The position numbers and the translations under genes are program-made. From Aureobasidium sp. EXF-3400 (taxonomy: Eukaryota > Ascomycota > Dothideomycetes > Dothideales > Saccotheciaceae): DNA of 58,082 nt. The notes beneath the pieces are model-generated. The model made no database searches. It worked only from the letters and a program-made list of their open reading frames with translations, and had not been told where the DNA came from. Location: assembly GCA_024195585.1 (NCBI GenBank), contig SWBL01000328.1, positions 1 through 58,082 of the forward strand. Direction: 5' to 3'. Within the stretch, counting starts at the first letter, position 1. Each line of letters begins with the position of its first letter. This document shows positions 1 to 10,739 of the stretch, piece by piece.

Positions 1-479
1 GGGTCTACGCGCATGAAGCGGTCCGACTGGTGGCGGGTGAAGCGCGAAGTGCCTGCAAATCCATCACTGTCAGCGACGGGCTCCCTGTTTCTTCTCTTCT
101 GCGGTCGTGTCTGTCGTGGCGGCGCTCTCTAGGTGTGTATCTTGATGTGTGCAGGACTCGTGTGCTCGTGGCTCCTTGGACGGGCGGACGTACGCTTCTT
201 GACGATAGGGACATGCTTCTTTGCGGCGGGCATCTTTACGAAAAATCGAGGTCAGTTATGCTGTTCAGTTGGTAGAGCGGGCGAGAGGTATATTCGTACT
301 GTGTCGGTTGGGCGAGTTGTCGTTGGTGTCGCTGGTCGAGGTCGCTCTCAGATTGGCATTCGAATTTTCGACATCGTGCTTTCCGCACTTTCCTCGCTTA
401 GACTTGGCAAGCCCCACTTATTTCTGTTTTGGGCAAAACCCTTCTGCTTTCCTCCCTCCCCATCCATGTCTAAACGTAT
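1..479. other. left edge, no gene supported
   Basis: Short open frames occur on both strands but none shows a recognisable domain, a good splice structure or a coding-like composition. The stretch could be promoter or UTR of a gene beyond the left edge. Confidence 0.4.
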
Positions 480-596
480 AGCTATAGAAATGCACAGTTC
501 CTTTAGCAGATAGGAAGGCTCCACTGAGAGTCGTCATGTAATCGACTCTCTACGGACTCTGCTACCGTCTGGAAAGAAATGTGCATTTCGACGGCT
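480..596 (+). repeat. foldback (MITE-like) repeat, copy 1
   Basis: The element begins AGCTATAGAAATGCACA and ends TGTGCATTTCGACGGCT, so its ends are inverted repeats (GAAATGCACA pairs perfectly with TGTGCATTTC). A second pairing, GAGAGTCG (526-533) with CGACTCTC (543-550), brackets a 9-nt centre, so the whole unit can fold into one long imperfect hairpin. A second copy lies in inverted orientation at 10621-10739; read on the minus strand, its first 25 positions are identical to this copy. Weaker similarity continues for some 20-30 nt past the right end (up to about 625). I saw no clear target-site duplication and no coding capacity. A non-autonomous DNA element is the simplest reading; a structured RNA is an alternative. 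Confidence 0.8.
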
Positions 597-1032
597 CTAG
601 CAGCGCCTGTGTGTTGTCATGAGAGTCTCGATGCTCGACATCTAAACATTTGTTATCACAGTTCTCCCTGGTTAATAATGGTTGTTTAGTCTAGATACAC
701 TGTTCTCAACATGACAGCAGTCCATCGCTCGGGATGAAGATTCTTAGATGCTTTGGAATTACGATAGGTCGGCAGCTGCACTCAAAAGCCCTGGCATTAC
801 TAGATTACACTGTTCCTCACATACAATGTTGCCAATTGACACGACGGTTAATGGTAGTGATGCAAGTTGCACCAATAAATCATGATCATCATTAAGCTAT
901 GTAGAGACCGAAAGAATATTTCCCATAGAGAATCTGTGGTTCAGTCAACCATGACCGTGTGTCCCTAATGAGTCCAGAATATGCATCAAAACGCCTCGCT
1001 AAAAAACATGCTCCTCTTCGGTGAATGATGTA
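597..1032. other. intergenic, AT-rich
   Basis: This lies downstream of the ubiquitin protease stop codon. I see no supported gene, only AT-rich sequence that probably holds the 3' UTR and terminator of that gene. Confidence 0.4.
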
Positions 1033-3015
1033 TCAAGTCGCAGCGACCGCCTGGAGTGCTGAGTAGCCCGATGATCTACGTCGGCCCTTGTTGCCAGCCG
1101 TCCTCATCCTATTGGGCGTTGATGTCTTTCTGACGCTCGGCAGTGGTAGTGGTGTTCGTTCCACTTCTGGCTCTGGCGATGGTTCGACAGGATGCGTTGG
1201 AGCAGCTTCATTTTCCTCGATCATCACGGCAGATTGGTCGGGAAGTTCCTCGGTCTGAAGGGCCGGTGTCGTGTTGGTCGCAAGATCTTCTTGATGCACT
1301 TTCTGCGTGTCGTGCGGTACAGGCTCAGGGGCAGAAACGTCCAAGCGCTCATAGAAGAGCATAAACACACCACCCTGCCCGAGAACGTGGTCTTCACTGA
1401 CCGCGGATACATCATCATCGCTGAGTCTCCACCACTTGGTAGGTGTATGCTTCGAAATAGTGTCCTTGTCGGCATCTCTGATGTGTTCTGGGTGCTCGCG
1501 ATAGCAGATGTAGTGGCCGTTCTCGTGGCGACCGTAATGAGTAACAGCAGCTCGAAGGACATACTGAGTCCTGGCGTCGCTACCAGAGGACCCAATCATT
1601 GACCTCGAAGGGTTCATGCGCCATTCTTCTTGATCACCGGCATTCTTTGTAGTACCCAAGCACCATGGGCCCAGATTGAGCATCTTGGGATATGTGACCT
1701 CTGCAAGGTTTTTGCTCTGAGCCCCTGTATATTCGTCGAACACGCTTCGATTCACGTGTACCACCAAACACTGCGGCGCTCTGGCGACTACAGCTTGGCG
1801 AGTTTTGGTACTGGATACTCGAGACTTTTTAGGAATCTGGCACTTCTTGTTCAGTGTGTCGTCCGAAACATCTCCATCTGCAAGTGCTTGCTCAACCGCT
1901 TGTAACCTCTGGAGGGCCATGGTACGAAGCTCTGGAGGCAGGGACACCGGAGAAGGAATGGATTGGTCGGGTTTGATCGTCATTTGTTCGAGCTGTGACT
2001 TCGTACGCAACAACGTACATCTAGCGCATTCCACACCAGTAATTTCTTCCAGACTTGTGTATTCGTTCAAACAATCCTCAATCTTGTAACTGTAGTTTCT
2101 GCCAAGTGGCACTGTGACACAATTGAAAGGAATCATGGAGAGACCTTCAGAGAAGCCACAGCTGGTGCAGGCGACTCGTTGTGCAAGGAAGCCGTCGAGA
2201 GGATTGCGTCTTTGTGCCGCCGTGTTTTGATGGACAGAATCGGATGCCTTGACAGTGTCTAGCGAGCCAACTTCTTGAAGACCTGCTGTGCCTGGTGCGG
2301 TCTTGAGAGCCTTAGACGTCTCTTTCTCCATGTCGTCCATAATTTTTGAGAAGTATTCTTGAGCGTCCTGCTGCTGCCAACTGCTCATGGACTTCAGTTT
2401 GGCCGGTGTCCAGATTCGGCATCCATTGTTGGAGGAGTCGTTCAACTTTGCCATGAGGTCGCGCAGGGAGCCAACAGTTGTCGAGGCATCCTCGGCCTTG
2501 GTTACGTCTGACTGATTCAGGTAGGTGGTGAGAGACTGAAAAGCAGATAGTCCTTGCAGAACACTGTTCTGGTAGCATGAATTGTCCCAGTTTCCAAGGC
2601 CTGGTGGAGCATCGGATGTCGAGCTAAGGCCGCCGAGCCAGCTGGCTCTTCTCAAGGAGTTTGCGCCAGGAAGTATGGAAGCTGAGCCAGAACCAAGACC
2701 AAAGATTCTCCTCATTGCTTCACTTTTGAAGGTGTAGTTGTCGCCGTCGGACGGAGATGTGGCTGGATCTTGGTATAGAAGTGGATTCCTTCGCTTGTCG
2801 ACAGCAAGGACGAGAGTGGTGGGCGTGAGCAGGACTAAGACATTCCAGACAAGGTCGGCGAGTATTGATGGGAGGGCGAAGGTATAAGCGCAGTAGAAGA
2901 GAGCTACTCCAGCAGCAATCCAGGCGCCTTTCGAAGAAGCGAGCAGACGATCGAGTGTCGAAGGGTCGTTACGATACGAGTAGGAGGCGTGTGAATATGT
3001 GTACGAGGCGCTCAT
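1033..3015 (-). CDS. membrane-anchored ubiquitin-specific protease (Ubp1/Ubp16-like)
   Basis: This is a 660-residue cysteine protease of the USP (C19) family, which removes ubiquitin from proteins. The Cys box reads GLGNWDNSCYQNSVLQG with the nucleophile near residue 147. The His box reads YGRHENGHYICYREH near residue 500, and zinc-type CxxC pairs lie between them. Before the catalytic domain, residues about 25-75 hold one or two hydrophobic segments, so the enzyme is probably anchored in a membrane as are yeast Ubp1 and Ubp16. The C-terminal ~100 residues are acidic/proline-rich and then basic, probably disordered. The start is the ATG at 3015; the open frame runs further upstream without a better ATG. 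There is no intron. It is divergent from ALB1, with 348 bp between the start codons. The exact yeast orthologue (Ubp1 or Ubp16) is not settled. Confidence 0.88.
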   Translation of the reverse strand: MSASYTYSHASYSYRNDPSTLDRLLASSKGAWIAAGVALFYCAYTFALPSILADLVWNVLVLLTPTTLVLAVDKRRNPLLYQDPATSPSDGDNYTFKSEAMRRIFGLGSGSASILPGANSLRRASWLGGLSSTSDAPPGLGNWDNSCYQNSVLQGLSAFQSLTTYLNQSDVTKAEDASTTVGSLRDLMAKLNDSSNNGCRIWTPAKLKSMSSWQQQDAQEYFSKIMDDMEKETSKALKTAPGTAGLQEVGSLDTVKASDSVHQNTAAQRRNPLDGFLAQRVACTSCGFSEGLSMIPFNCVTVPLGRNYSYKIEDCLNEYTSLEEITGVECARCTLLRTKSQLEQMTIKPDQSIPSPVSLPPELRTMALQRLQAVEQALADGDVSDDTLNKKCQIPKKSRVSSTKTRQAVVARAPQCLVVHVNRSVFDEYTGAQSKNLAEVTYPKMLNLGPWCLGTTKNAGDQEEWRMNPSRSMIGSSGSDARTQYVLRAAVTHYGRHENGHYICYREHPEHIRDADKDTISKHTPTKWWRLSDDDVSAVSEDHVLGQGGVFMLFYERLDVSAPEPVPHDTQKVHQEDLATNTTPALQTEELPDQSAVMIEENEAAPTHPVEPSPEPEVERTPLPLPSVRKTSTPNRMRTAGNKGRRRSSGYSALQAVAAT

Positions 3016-3363
3016 GATGCGCCTGAGTCGTGTTACAGTGCAGACGACAGAAAGCGAGACCGGCGGGGATGGTTCAGCATGGGTTGAGATGCTGTTGAAG
3101 AGATAGAGCGGCGAGCAAAGACAAAGTTCGGACGGGATGGAACCTGTCAGCAAAAGAAAGACATGGACGGTTTGGTTTTGGTTGGCATTGCGACAAGCTC
3201 AGGGTCCATTCTCCACTTCCGCGACCATGTCGACCGTGCACACTCTGCCCGCCGACTCACCGCCTTCGGACATGCTACAGAAATTATTCGTTATGCTTCC
3301 TTCTGCCGGCGTCAAGTCAACATTTCATCTTTTTGATCACTCACAACACTTAATTAGCCCACT
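3016..3363. promoter_or_regulatory. divergent promoter region USP / ALB1
   Basis: This 348-bp gap lies between two divergent start codons and must carry the promoters and 5' UTRs of both genes. I could not assign a specific factor site. Confidence 0.5.
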
Positions 3364-4032
3364 ATGGCAAAAGCAACCAAAGCAAAGGCTCGTCGTAGGT
3401 AAGCCTCATTGCACTCGTGCAATCCTCAAACTAACACGACAACAGCCGTTTCTACTCGTTCTCGCGCCGCGCGCCGTGAAGCATCCCCCGGAATCAACCT
3501 CGACAAATCCATTACCTCCGAGAAGACCACCAAGGAATCCGCAGAGTTCTACTCTGGAGCACATGATGCTGGAATTTCAAAGAAGAAGAAGCAGAAGCCC
3601 ATGACCCGTGCCCAGCGTATGCGCAAAGAGAAGGGTCTGGAGCGCGCAGAAGCGAACCTGGATGTTCTTCACACAAAAAAGGCAAAGAGTTTTGTCAGGG
3701 CAAGGAGGATTGACGACCGAAGAGTGTGTGCCCTCCACCGCACTTGATCTACTGTGACATTTTCTGACCATACTCAGGCGACGTGGGAAGCCATGAACGA
3801 CAAGACCAACCGTTTTGTTCAGCCCAAGGCTGCGAAGGGCTCGAAGGCTGTCGATACCGATGCCAACTCAAGCGACGAAGAGAACCCAGGCAGACCATCA
3901 GTATTTGCCATGCCTGGTGACGAGTGGGAAGACGAAGATGAGGATGTCGAGCAAGACATGGACGCACCGGATACTGCCGATCCTGTCAACAATGCTGCCA
4001 ACAACGACGACGACGACGATGAGATCCTGTAG
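3364..4032 (+). CDS. ALB1: ribosome biogenesis protein Alb1
   Basis: Exons by eye are 3364-3394, 3446-3723 and 3778-4032, giving 187 residues. The product begins MAKATKAKARPVSTRSRAAR and has the small basic N-terminal half typical of fungal Alb1, including SRAARREASPGINLDKS and a KEKGLERAEA helix. An acidic tail rich in Asp/Glu follows and ends DDDDDEIL. Alb1 works with Arx1 on late nuclear pre-60S particles and their export. The first intron shows two overlapping donors (GTAGGTAAGC). Only the upstream GTAGGT donor keeps the frame; the stronger-looking GTAAGC donor four bases later leads to a stop codon. The second intron has the donor GTGTGT. Family assignment rests on length, charge pattern and the SRAARR..SP..DKS signature. 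Confidence 0.75.
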
Positions 4033-4747
4033 AGCAAGATGCTCTTAATCGAAGTCATTACCTTTCAAAGCCAACCTTCGGGCCTGGTCCAAGACACGTA
4101 CTCCCAGAGAAAGTCACAGGTGGGCCAGTCTTGGAAAGGCCAGACCCTTCATTCACTCAAGAGCACGCTGCGTCGGCGTTGTATGCCGCACGAGTCAACA
4201 CAGGAGCCTCTTGTACCGTGCCACGGCGTAGGATGTACATGGCCAAGAAGTTCGTGGAATCAGAATGATGCCGTGCTCACGGCTAGGCTGCCTCATCTCC
4301 TTACTCGCATATCGCGTTGCGAAGACGATTCGAAGCTGCCACAGCGTTATGTATCGAAACCTGTACGGTGATAGCGATTTGACTATCAAAAGCGGCATAC
4401 GGTCCAATTGAAAAATCTGAACCTAGCGATCTGACAGATTCCCTTGTGAGCTGCCTCCTGTGGCCACCAAGATTGTTCTTCAAGTGCTTGTATAGTGATA
4501 AATGCCGAATACGGAGCCGCCATCCTGGTACTCGGAGTTTTCGGAGACAACCCCAGACGAAGACACGGCACGCTCTGACCATCACCGACGTAATCCGCGG
4601 GCGGCCGTCTTCGCAATCTCTATTATTATTTTGGTCTCACCACTTAGGCCTCTGGTCCTGCTTACATCCAGACGATAAGAACATGCGTCTATCGACCTAG
4701 TACCACATTGAAGCAGAGCCATTCGCTTGAGCTGTGCGACACCTACA
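4033..4747. other. intergenic, no gene seen
   Basis: This 715-bp gap lies between ALB1 and the Bre4-like gene, which run in the same direction. Open frames here are short and unconvincing. It should contain the ALB1 3' UTR and the promoter of the next gene. Confidence 0.4.
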
Positions 4748-7700
4748 ATGACCGACTACTCGCCATCTTCGCAGACCCCACCAACAACAGACGCGCCAAG
4801 TCAGAATGGCAGTCCAGAAAAACAACATGACAATGGGGGCGCTGGAGATCAATCCAAGACGGAAAAGCCAAAGAAACTTAGTTTGAAGGAAAGAGCTGGT
4901 AAGCTATGGGCGAAAACACAATTGGATGTGACGACGATGAAGATTATGGCCAAGTGAGTGTCATATTGTCGGAAAGAGGTTGGATGGACCTGACAGTGTG
5001 GTAGAGGTGCTCTTGCGCCAACGATCAGTCTGGCCGCATATCAGGCTACAAATTTCGCCGAAACCTATACCACTCTAGGATATCTCGTTGGTGTCGTTTC
5101 CATATTGAGTTTTGCAATTATGCCAAGGGCCAAATTCCTACAAACCTGGTTCCTGAATATGCTGGCCACTTGTCTCGCCTCATGTGTTGCTCTGCTAGCC
5201 GTATACTGTGCAGTCCAGGCTAGACTTCACACCGAGACCGCTGTACGCACAGGAGGACCTGGCACAAGCGGAACGCCTTCTCCAGGCGCAGCAACATCCA
5301 CTTATAACTCGTCTGCAGCAGCAGTCAGTGGTATTTGGCTGTTTTTCGAAATCTGGGTTATCAACACGATGAGAGCAAGGAACCCCCAGCTTATGATCCC
5401 GGGAATTATTGCAACTATCTTTGCGAACGTGAGCATGGTCTACGCTCCACAATTTGCATCTATGACAACAGGAATCTCTTTCGTCAAACGACTTCTCGAA
5501 TCGTTCTTTACAGGATTCGCCATTGGAGGAGGTGTTTCTCTGTTCATCTTCCCTATTACTATGCGAGGAATCGTCTTCAAGGAATTTACAGGATACATCA
5601 TGCTATTACGCAAGATGACCAAGGCCAATCTCACATATCTTCAAAGTCTGGAGGAAGGAGATATGTTCTTTGGAAGGAGTGACACAAACATCCCAGAAAA
5701 GCCGAAGCGAACATCGGAAGCTCAAGCTATTAAGGATACGCTTGCAGGACTTGCTGCGCTGCACGGAAAACTTTCCATCGACTTGACCTTCGCCAAGAGA
5801 GAGGTCGCTATCGGACGCCTTGGTCCTGATGATTTACAGGAAATTTTCAAGCAACTACGTGGATTGATGCTTCCCATCATTGGCCTTAGCAGTGTGATTG
5901 ATGTGTTTGAGAGAATTGCGGAAGACAGGAACTGGAACCACCCCGCCCCGGAGAAGCCACTTGAGGAACTCGACGATCCCAATGAGAGGAGCAGAATGGA
6001 GGCTGTCGCAGACTGGCATGCCATCTTCAAGACGATGCGCGAACCATTCGCTCGCATCGTTGGCGATATTGATGAAGGCTTCGAGCACGTGTTGATCACT
6101 TTGCAGTTGATCAAGCCACCGAAAAGAGAAGCGGACGCTGAGTCCGAAGGCGATCGTCCACATCCTGGCGACAGGAACTTCCAAGAGTACCACTTCAAGC
6201 GAGTGGATGATTACCACAGCCAGAAGCGCAATCTCCTAAGACGTTGGTGTGAACTCAGAGGCTTCACTTTGCCCGACAACTTCTTCGAGAACGCACAAGA
6301 CGCTACATTTACCGCTCCCGATTGGTACCATAACGTCAAGAACAATGATGAGCGCCAGAAGTACAGGGCCAGACTCTTCATCGTTCTGTACGTGGATTAC
6401 CTGTTGGACTCGATAGCTATAACTGTTCACGATTTCGTCAAATTCGCTGATGGAAAAGTCGCAAGTGGAAAGTTGGGTCGCAAGAGACTCATCGTCCCTG
6501 GTATCAAACGATTGAGAAAGTGGATCAAGTCAGCGTACAGTCGAAAGCAAGATGCATACAACGATGAACAGCATGGTATGAACGAGGATGGCAACCGAGC
6601 CTCCAACGTATACCTTGGCGACGCTTACAACAAGCGCAAAGACCCCGAACATCTGCCTCCTAGCAATGCTTGGGAGAGGTTTGGAGATCGTCTTCGTGGT
6701 ATTGCTCACTTCCTTCGTTCGCCAGCATCTTCCTTCGGGTTCCGAGCTGCTTGTGCTACGATGTGTCTTGCTATTATCGCCTATCTACACGACACTCAGA
6801 CCTTTTACGTTAGGCAACGGTTGTTCTGGGCTCAGATTATGGTCGGCTTGAGCATGTCTCCCTCTGCTGGACAAAGCTTGTTCAGTTTCGTGCTTCGTCT
6901 CACTGGCACTTTCCTCGCCATGGTGACCAGTTTCATCATCTGGTACATCGTCGATGGGCATACTGCTGGAGTACTCGTGTTCTTCTGGTTCTTCGTTGCT
7001 TGGGGTTTCTTCGTGGTCCTGAAGTACCCTCGCTTCATCCAGGTTGGTATGATCTACTCAGTCACGAACACTCTGATCATTGGATATGAGCTACAAGTCA
7101 GAAAAATTGGTGTGCAGCTCTCCGAAACCAACGGTCAGGCATACTACCCCATCTACGAGCTGGCACCCTATCGTCTCGCCACTGTTGCTGCAGGTATCTT
7201 TGTGGCTTGGGTGTGGACTGTCTTCCCATACCCAATCTCAGAACACTCGGAACTTCGTCGCAACCTTGGTTCATCTCTATACTTGCTCGCCAACTACTAC
7301 TCGGTTGTAGTTGAGACTGTAAAAGTCCGCGTCAGAGGCGATTTCCAAGAGTTGGATTCTTTCGACGAAGGCCAGAATCCAGCCAAGAAGCTCGAAAAGA
7401 TTCGACAGACCGTCTTCTCAAAATCTGTACTTGTACTACAAGGCCTACGCACCCATTCAGATTTTATCAAATTTGATGTTCCGATTGGCGGCCGCTTCCC
7501 TCGTCAAAATTACGACAGGATCATCGCTCGCATTCAAGATATCCTCAACTTCGCCTCTCTTCTCAGCTACGCATCCCAGACATTCTCTGAAATGCGAAGT
7601 GTAGACAAGGACGGCTCTGAATCTCAATGGCTGAACGACTTCCGCCGTCTTGTCAAGGAAGCAGACATCACGAGCAAAGAATCTACAACACTGCTTTCCC

Positions 7701-8032
7701 TTCTCTCCGCCTCGGTGGCCAGTGGACAGCCTCTACCGCCCTACCTGCAACATCCAGAACCTTATCGTCTGAGTGCAAAGTTGGAAAGTCTAGATTCGAA
7801 CATCTTATCTGTGAGACACATGGCTGAGCCTGGATTCGCAGCCTTTGCCGTTATGCAAATATCGACAAAGTGTATTGGAGATGACCTCAAGGCTTTGTTG
7901 GCTGATATCAAGGAGTTGGTGGGTGAACTTGATTTCTCGTTCCATGTTGTTAGTACGCAGGATGCTTCGTCGAATGGTTCGCAGGACACTTTGATTAGGG
8001 AAGATAGTCAGAATCGACGAAAGGCTGATTGA
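4748..8032 (+). CDS. Bre4-like multi-pass membrane protein (ArAE_2 / FUSC type)
   Basis: Exons are 4748-4953 and 5005-8032, giving 1077 residues. A ~70-residue polar N-terminus rich in Ser/Pro/Lys is followed by a first cluster of about six membrane segments (residues ~70-240). A long cytosolic middle region follows, then a second membrane cluster (residues ~640-800) and a C-terminal soluble domain. This two-block layout matches the fungal family with an 'ER transporter, 6TM, N-terminal' domain plus a DUF2421/ArAE_2 C-terminal part, which includes yeast Bre4 (brefeldin A sensitivity) and is distantly related to aromatic-acid exporters and plant ALMT channels. The intron has a GTGAGT donor and a GTGGTAG acceptor and restores an open frame that reads GALAPTISLAAYQ. 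The substrate is unknown. It converges on the unrecognised gene at 8375-9693. Confidence 0.85.
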
Positions 8033-8374
8033 GATGCCATGTTTGGAATTTTTTAGATTGATAATGAAAATGTCCACCCTTTTTTTTCTTGGGGGCTACT
8101 ATACTGATCGCTCTTTCCTCGCCCATTCATGCTTCTATATCGATGTGCTGAAGTCTAGAACGAGCATACGTCAATATTGAGAGGAAGGAGGCATCCATGA
8201 TTGCATCGATTCTCCGTGTGCTCATGTATCATCTCGTAGACAACTGTGACTTTTAACAGCTTCAATCACCACGTGTATGTAGTCGCAAGAGATAGCCCGA
8301 GCATAAGACCTCAAGAAGCCCTCCTTCTTCCTCGCAGTCAACCCGAAAACACCACTCCCAAGCCATCTGAAGCT
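8033..8374. other. convergent 3' region
   Basis: These 342 bp lie between two stop codons of converging genes and contain a T-rich run near 8080-8092. No gene is supported; the region probably holds both 3' UTRs and terminators. Confidence 0.45.
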
Positions 8375-9693
8375 TCAATCCAACACAAGATGCATCAGTG
8401 CCCGACAAGCGCCTATAAAACGCAAGTATGCCAACTTCTTGTCATGCAAGAACATGTCTGCAGTGAATGGGATACTGTATAACTCCAACAAAGCACCGGT
8501 CTTCTCATCTGTGTTGAACATGTATTAGTGTTGAGCTGTCGACAAAAGCGAAGGTGTGAACTCACCGTCTAGATCTTTGATGTCTTGACCTGTGACAGGC
8601 ACAGTGACTTCTTCCTCGGCCTTTGCATCTGGCAACGGGAGCATCTCAAGGCCATCCTCGAGAGTGGATGCCTGATGATTGGTAGCGCGTTTTTCTTGAC
8701 GAACACTATCCATCAACGACGTCAGCCACTTCCTCCCCTTTTTACAGAAACAATGATTGGAATCAAAACTTACCGTTCGCGCTCATCCTCCTCACCGGCT
8801 TTGAAGCCTCTTTTCAGAAATTCACGCATGGCTTCACAGTCCTTCGAGATGCGTTCTGCAAAACCAAGCATGCCCAGAACAGCAGTCCCAGCATCTCCTC
8901 TTGCATCGAAGTTCAAAGCATCAACATCAGTCAGCTCGGTTGGGAGACGGATCTTTTGACTTCCAGTATCAACAGCATTGAAGTCAGCAAATTGCGGCGA
9001 AGACAAAGTATCCATGTCAAAGCTCTGCATCACAGCTTGAGAGATCTGATCATCAGCCATCAGAACCATCTGCTGAGGGGCACTCGTAGGCCCAGGAGTG
9101 GGAGCCTGCTGTTGTTGTGGATATACGGGTTGTATGTGGCTTCTCTTGACTTGCACTCGCTCTCCTCCCATGGGATATGGCGCGTGCCTCTGCATCTGTC
9201 TCTTTTGAGCTGCGGCGGCCTTCTTCAGCCACTTTTTGCTCGCGTTGCCAGTTCCCTTACTGCCGCCCATCGAATCTCCTAGAGGTGTGCCGCCACGGTG
9301 AAACACCAGAGCTGGAGGTGGTTGTATGGTCTCGGGCATCATGTCTTCAGGAGGAACGGAGACGCTGCGACGATGACCAAGCATTTGATGGCGCATAGGT
9401 TCGTAAGAGTGGAGTGACATATCCGGCTCGAAGAATGTGGGACTGGGTGAATGAGGGCTGAAGATTGCGTAGTCGAAGGGTGTGAGTCTCTGTTCATTGC
9501 TGAGTATGGGTGTGTTTTGGGACGAGCTGAGGAGACGAGGGTCGACACCACCATAGGGCGGTTTGTCCGAGAAGTCGGTGTATTGTTGAAGGGAGTAGTT
9601 GTCCATGTCGTTGGGATAGAAGGAGTCGTCCATTGGTGTAGACATATCTCGTGATGTTGAGTAGCTGGAAATGTTGCTAGGGTGGGTGGTCAT
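8375..9693 (-). CDS. unrecognised protein, 397 residues
   Basis: I do not recognise this protein. Exons on the minus strand are 9693-8774, 8705-8566 and 8508-8375, joined in frame through donors GTAAG and GTGAG. The first ~120 residues are low-complexity and rich in Ser, Pro, Asp and Tyr. A basic, Ala-rich patch around residues 150-175 includes KKWLKKAAAAQKRQMQRH, followed by a Gln/Pro-rich stretch. The C-terminal third looks more ordered, with a helix ending FAERISKDCEAMREFLKRGF and a last exon reading LLELYSIPFTADMFLHDKKL before a hydrophobic end. The composition suggests a nuclear regulator or scaffold, but no DNA-binding domain is visible. The last two exons are predicted from splice signals only. 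It is the last gene inside the block flanked by the inverted foldback repeats. Confidence 0.7.
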
Positions 9694-10620
9694 CCGGCAT
9701 CATATATGGGCCTCCGACGGAACGGTTGCTTGAAGAAATATGAACTCCCAACTTTCTTTGTTCATATTGCTACCAGGGATCCTTGAGACACGGCAGTCGC
9801 AAAGTCCATCTGCGGTTGGCCAGGTGTCGAGACATGCAGCTGAGACTCGGGACGCTGCACAGATGATCCGAAACATGCTTCTCGGTATGGCTGCAGCACA
9901 TCGATGCCCAATTCTACGAAGGAGCGGTCACCGCAATAGCGTCTTCGCAGAATCTTCGTTGGGGGTTACCTGCCATATGATCGTGTGGAGACTCCACAGT
10001 AGCAGTTGGTGAGTAAACGGTTGTACACGGGTTCTCTTGTATAGATGTGACCAGTGTCACATCTTCTGACCACGAGATCAGTATCTGTATTGCCATTCAT
10101 TGCACCTATAGCTTCGTAGAATTCGATTCGCATTGGCTCGGATCAGTACATGTCCAGAAGAGTTTGGACGTAACTATACAGTAGACCAGTAGAAGCGACA
10201 ATGGAATATACGCATATGGACGACAGGGCTTGGTAGGCCCCGAATTACTTTCTCCTTTGGTCTGGAGGCCAGACCTTTCTGCTGATCTCACGAATCTCTT
10301 GGTACGTGAGCTCATTTTACTTACCTGCTTACTCTTGGCCCAGCAACTCTAGTTGGTCAATAGTTGCAATGTGTGTAACAGCACTCAAGTGGTAATCCGG
10401 CCGCTTGACCATAAGCATAACTGTATGACTCTGAGGCTTGTCGGTGCTTCAAAAGAGTAGACGTTTGGATATAGTCATACGCTCAGCATAAAAGTGACCA
10501 CAGACGTAAAGAAAGCTGGATCTTCCAACTCGCTTACCACAGGCAACTTTCTACCTCCTCCCCATGTGCTGAATTTTGTCACTCTCCTCACTCCCACAAT
10601 AACACACACGTAGCGCTTGA
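9694..10620. other. intergenic, no gene seen
   Basis: This is the left part of a 1.3-kb gap between two divergent genes. I see no supported coding region or RNA gene; the foldback repeat copy 2 follows directly. Confidence 0.4.
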
Positions 10621-10739
10621 AGCTATCGAAATGCACAATTCCTTCTTGGACGGTGGTAAAGTCCATAGAGAGTCGATTAAAATCACGACTCTCAGTGGAA
10701 CCTTCCTATCTGTCAAAGGAACTGTGCATTTCTATAGCT
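10621..10739 (-). repeat. foldback (MITE-like) repeat, copy 2
   Basis: This is the inverted counterpart of the element at 480-596. Its own ends are AGCTATCGAAATGCAC and GTGCATTTCTATAGCT, a near-perfect terminal inverted repeat. The central hairpin pairs GAGAGTCG (10668-10675) with CGACTCTC (10686-10693). The differences from copy 1 are mostly transitions (for example GGCTCC to GGTTCC and ACGG to ATGG). It lies about 300-420 bp upstream of the ankyrin-gene start codon, in an intergenic region. Confidence 0.8.

Noticed and set aside
10621..10739. repeat-induced point mutation as the cause of the differences between repeat copies
   Set aside because: Transitions dominate, but their dinucleotide contexts are mixed and two copies are too few to claim RIP.
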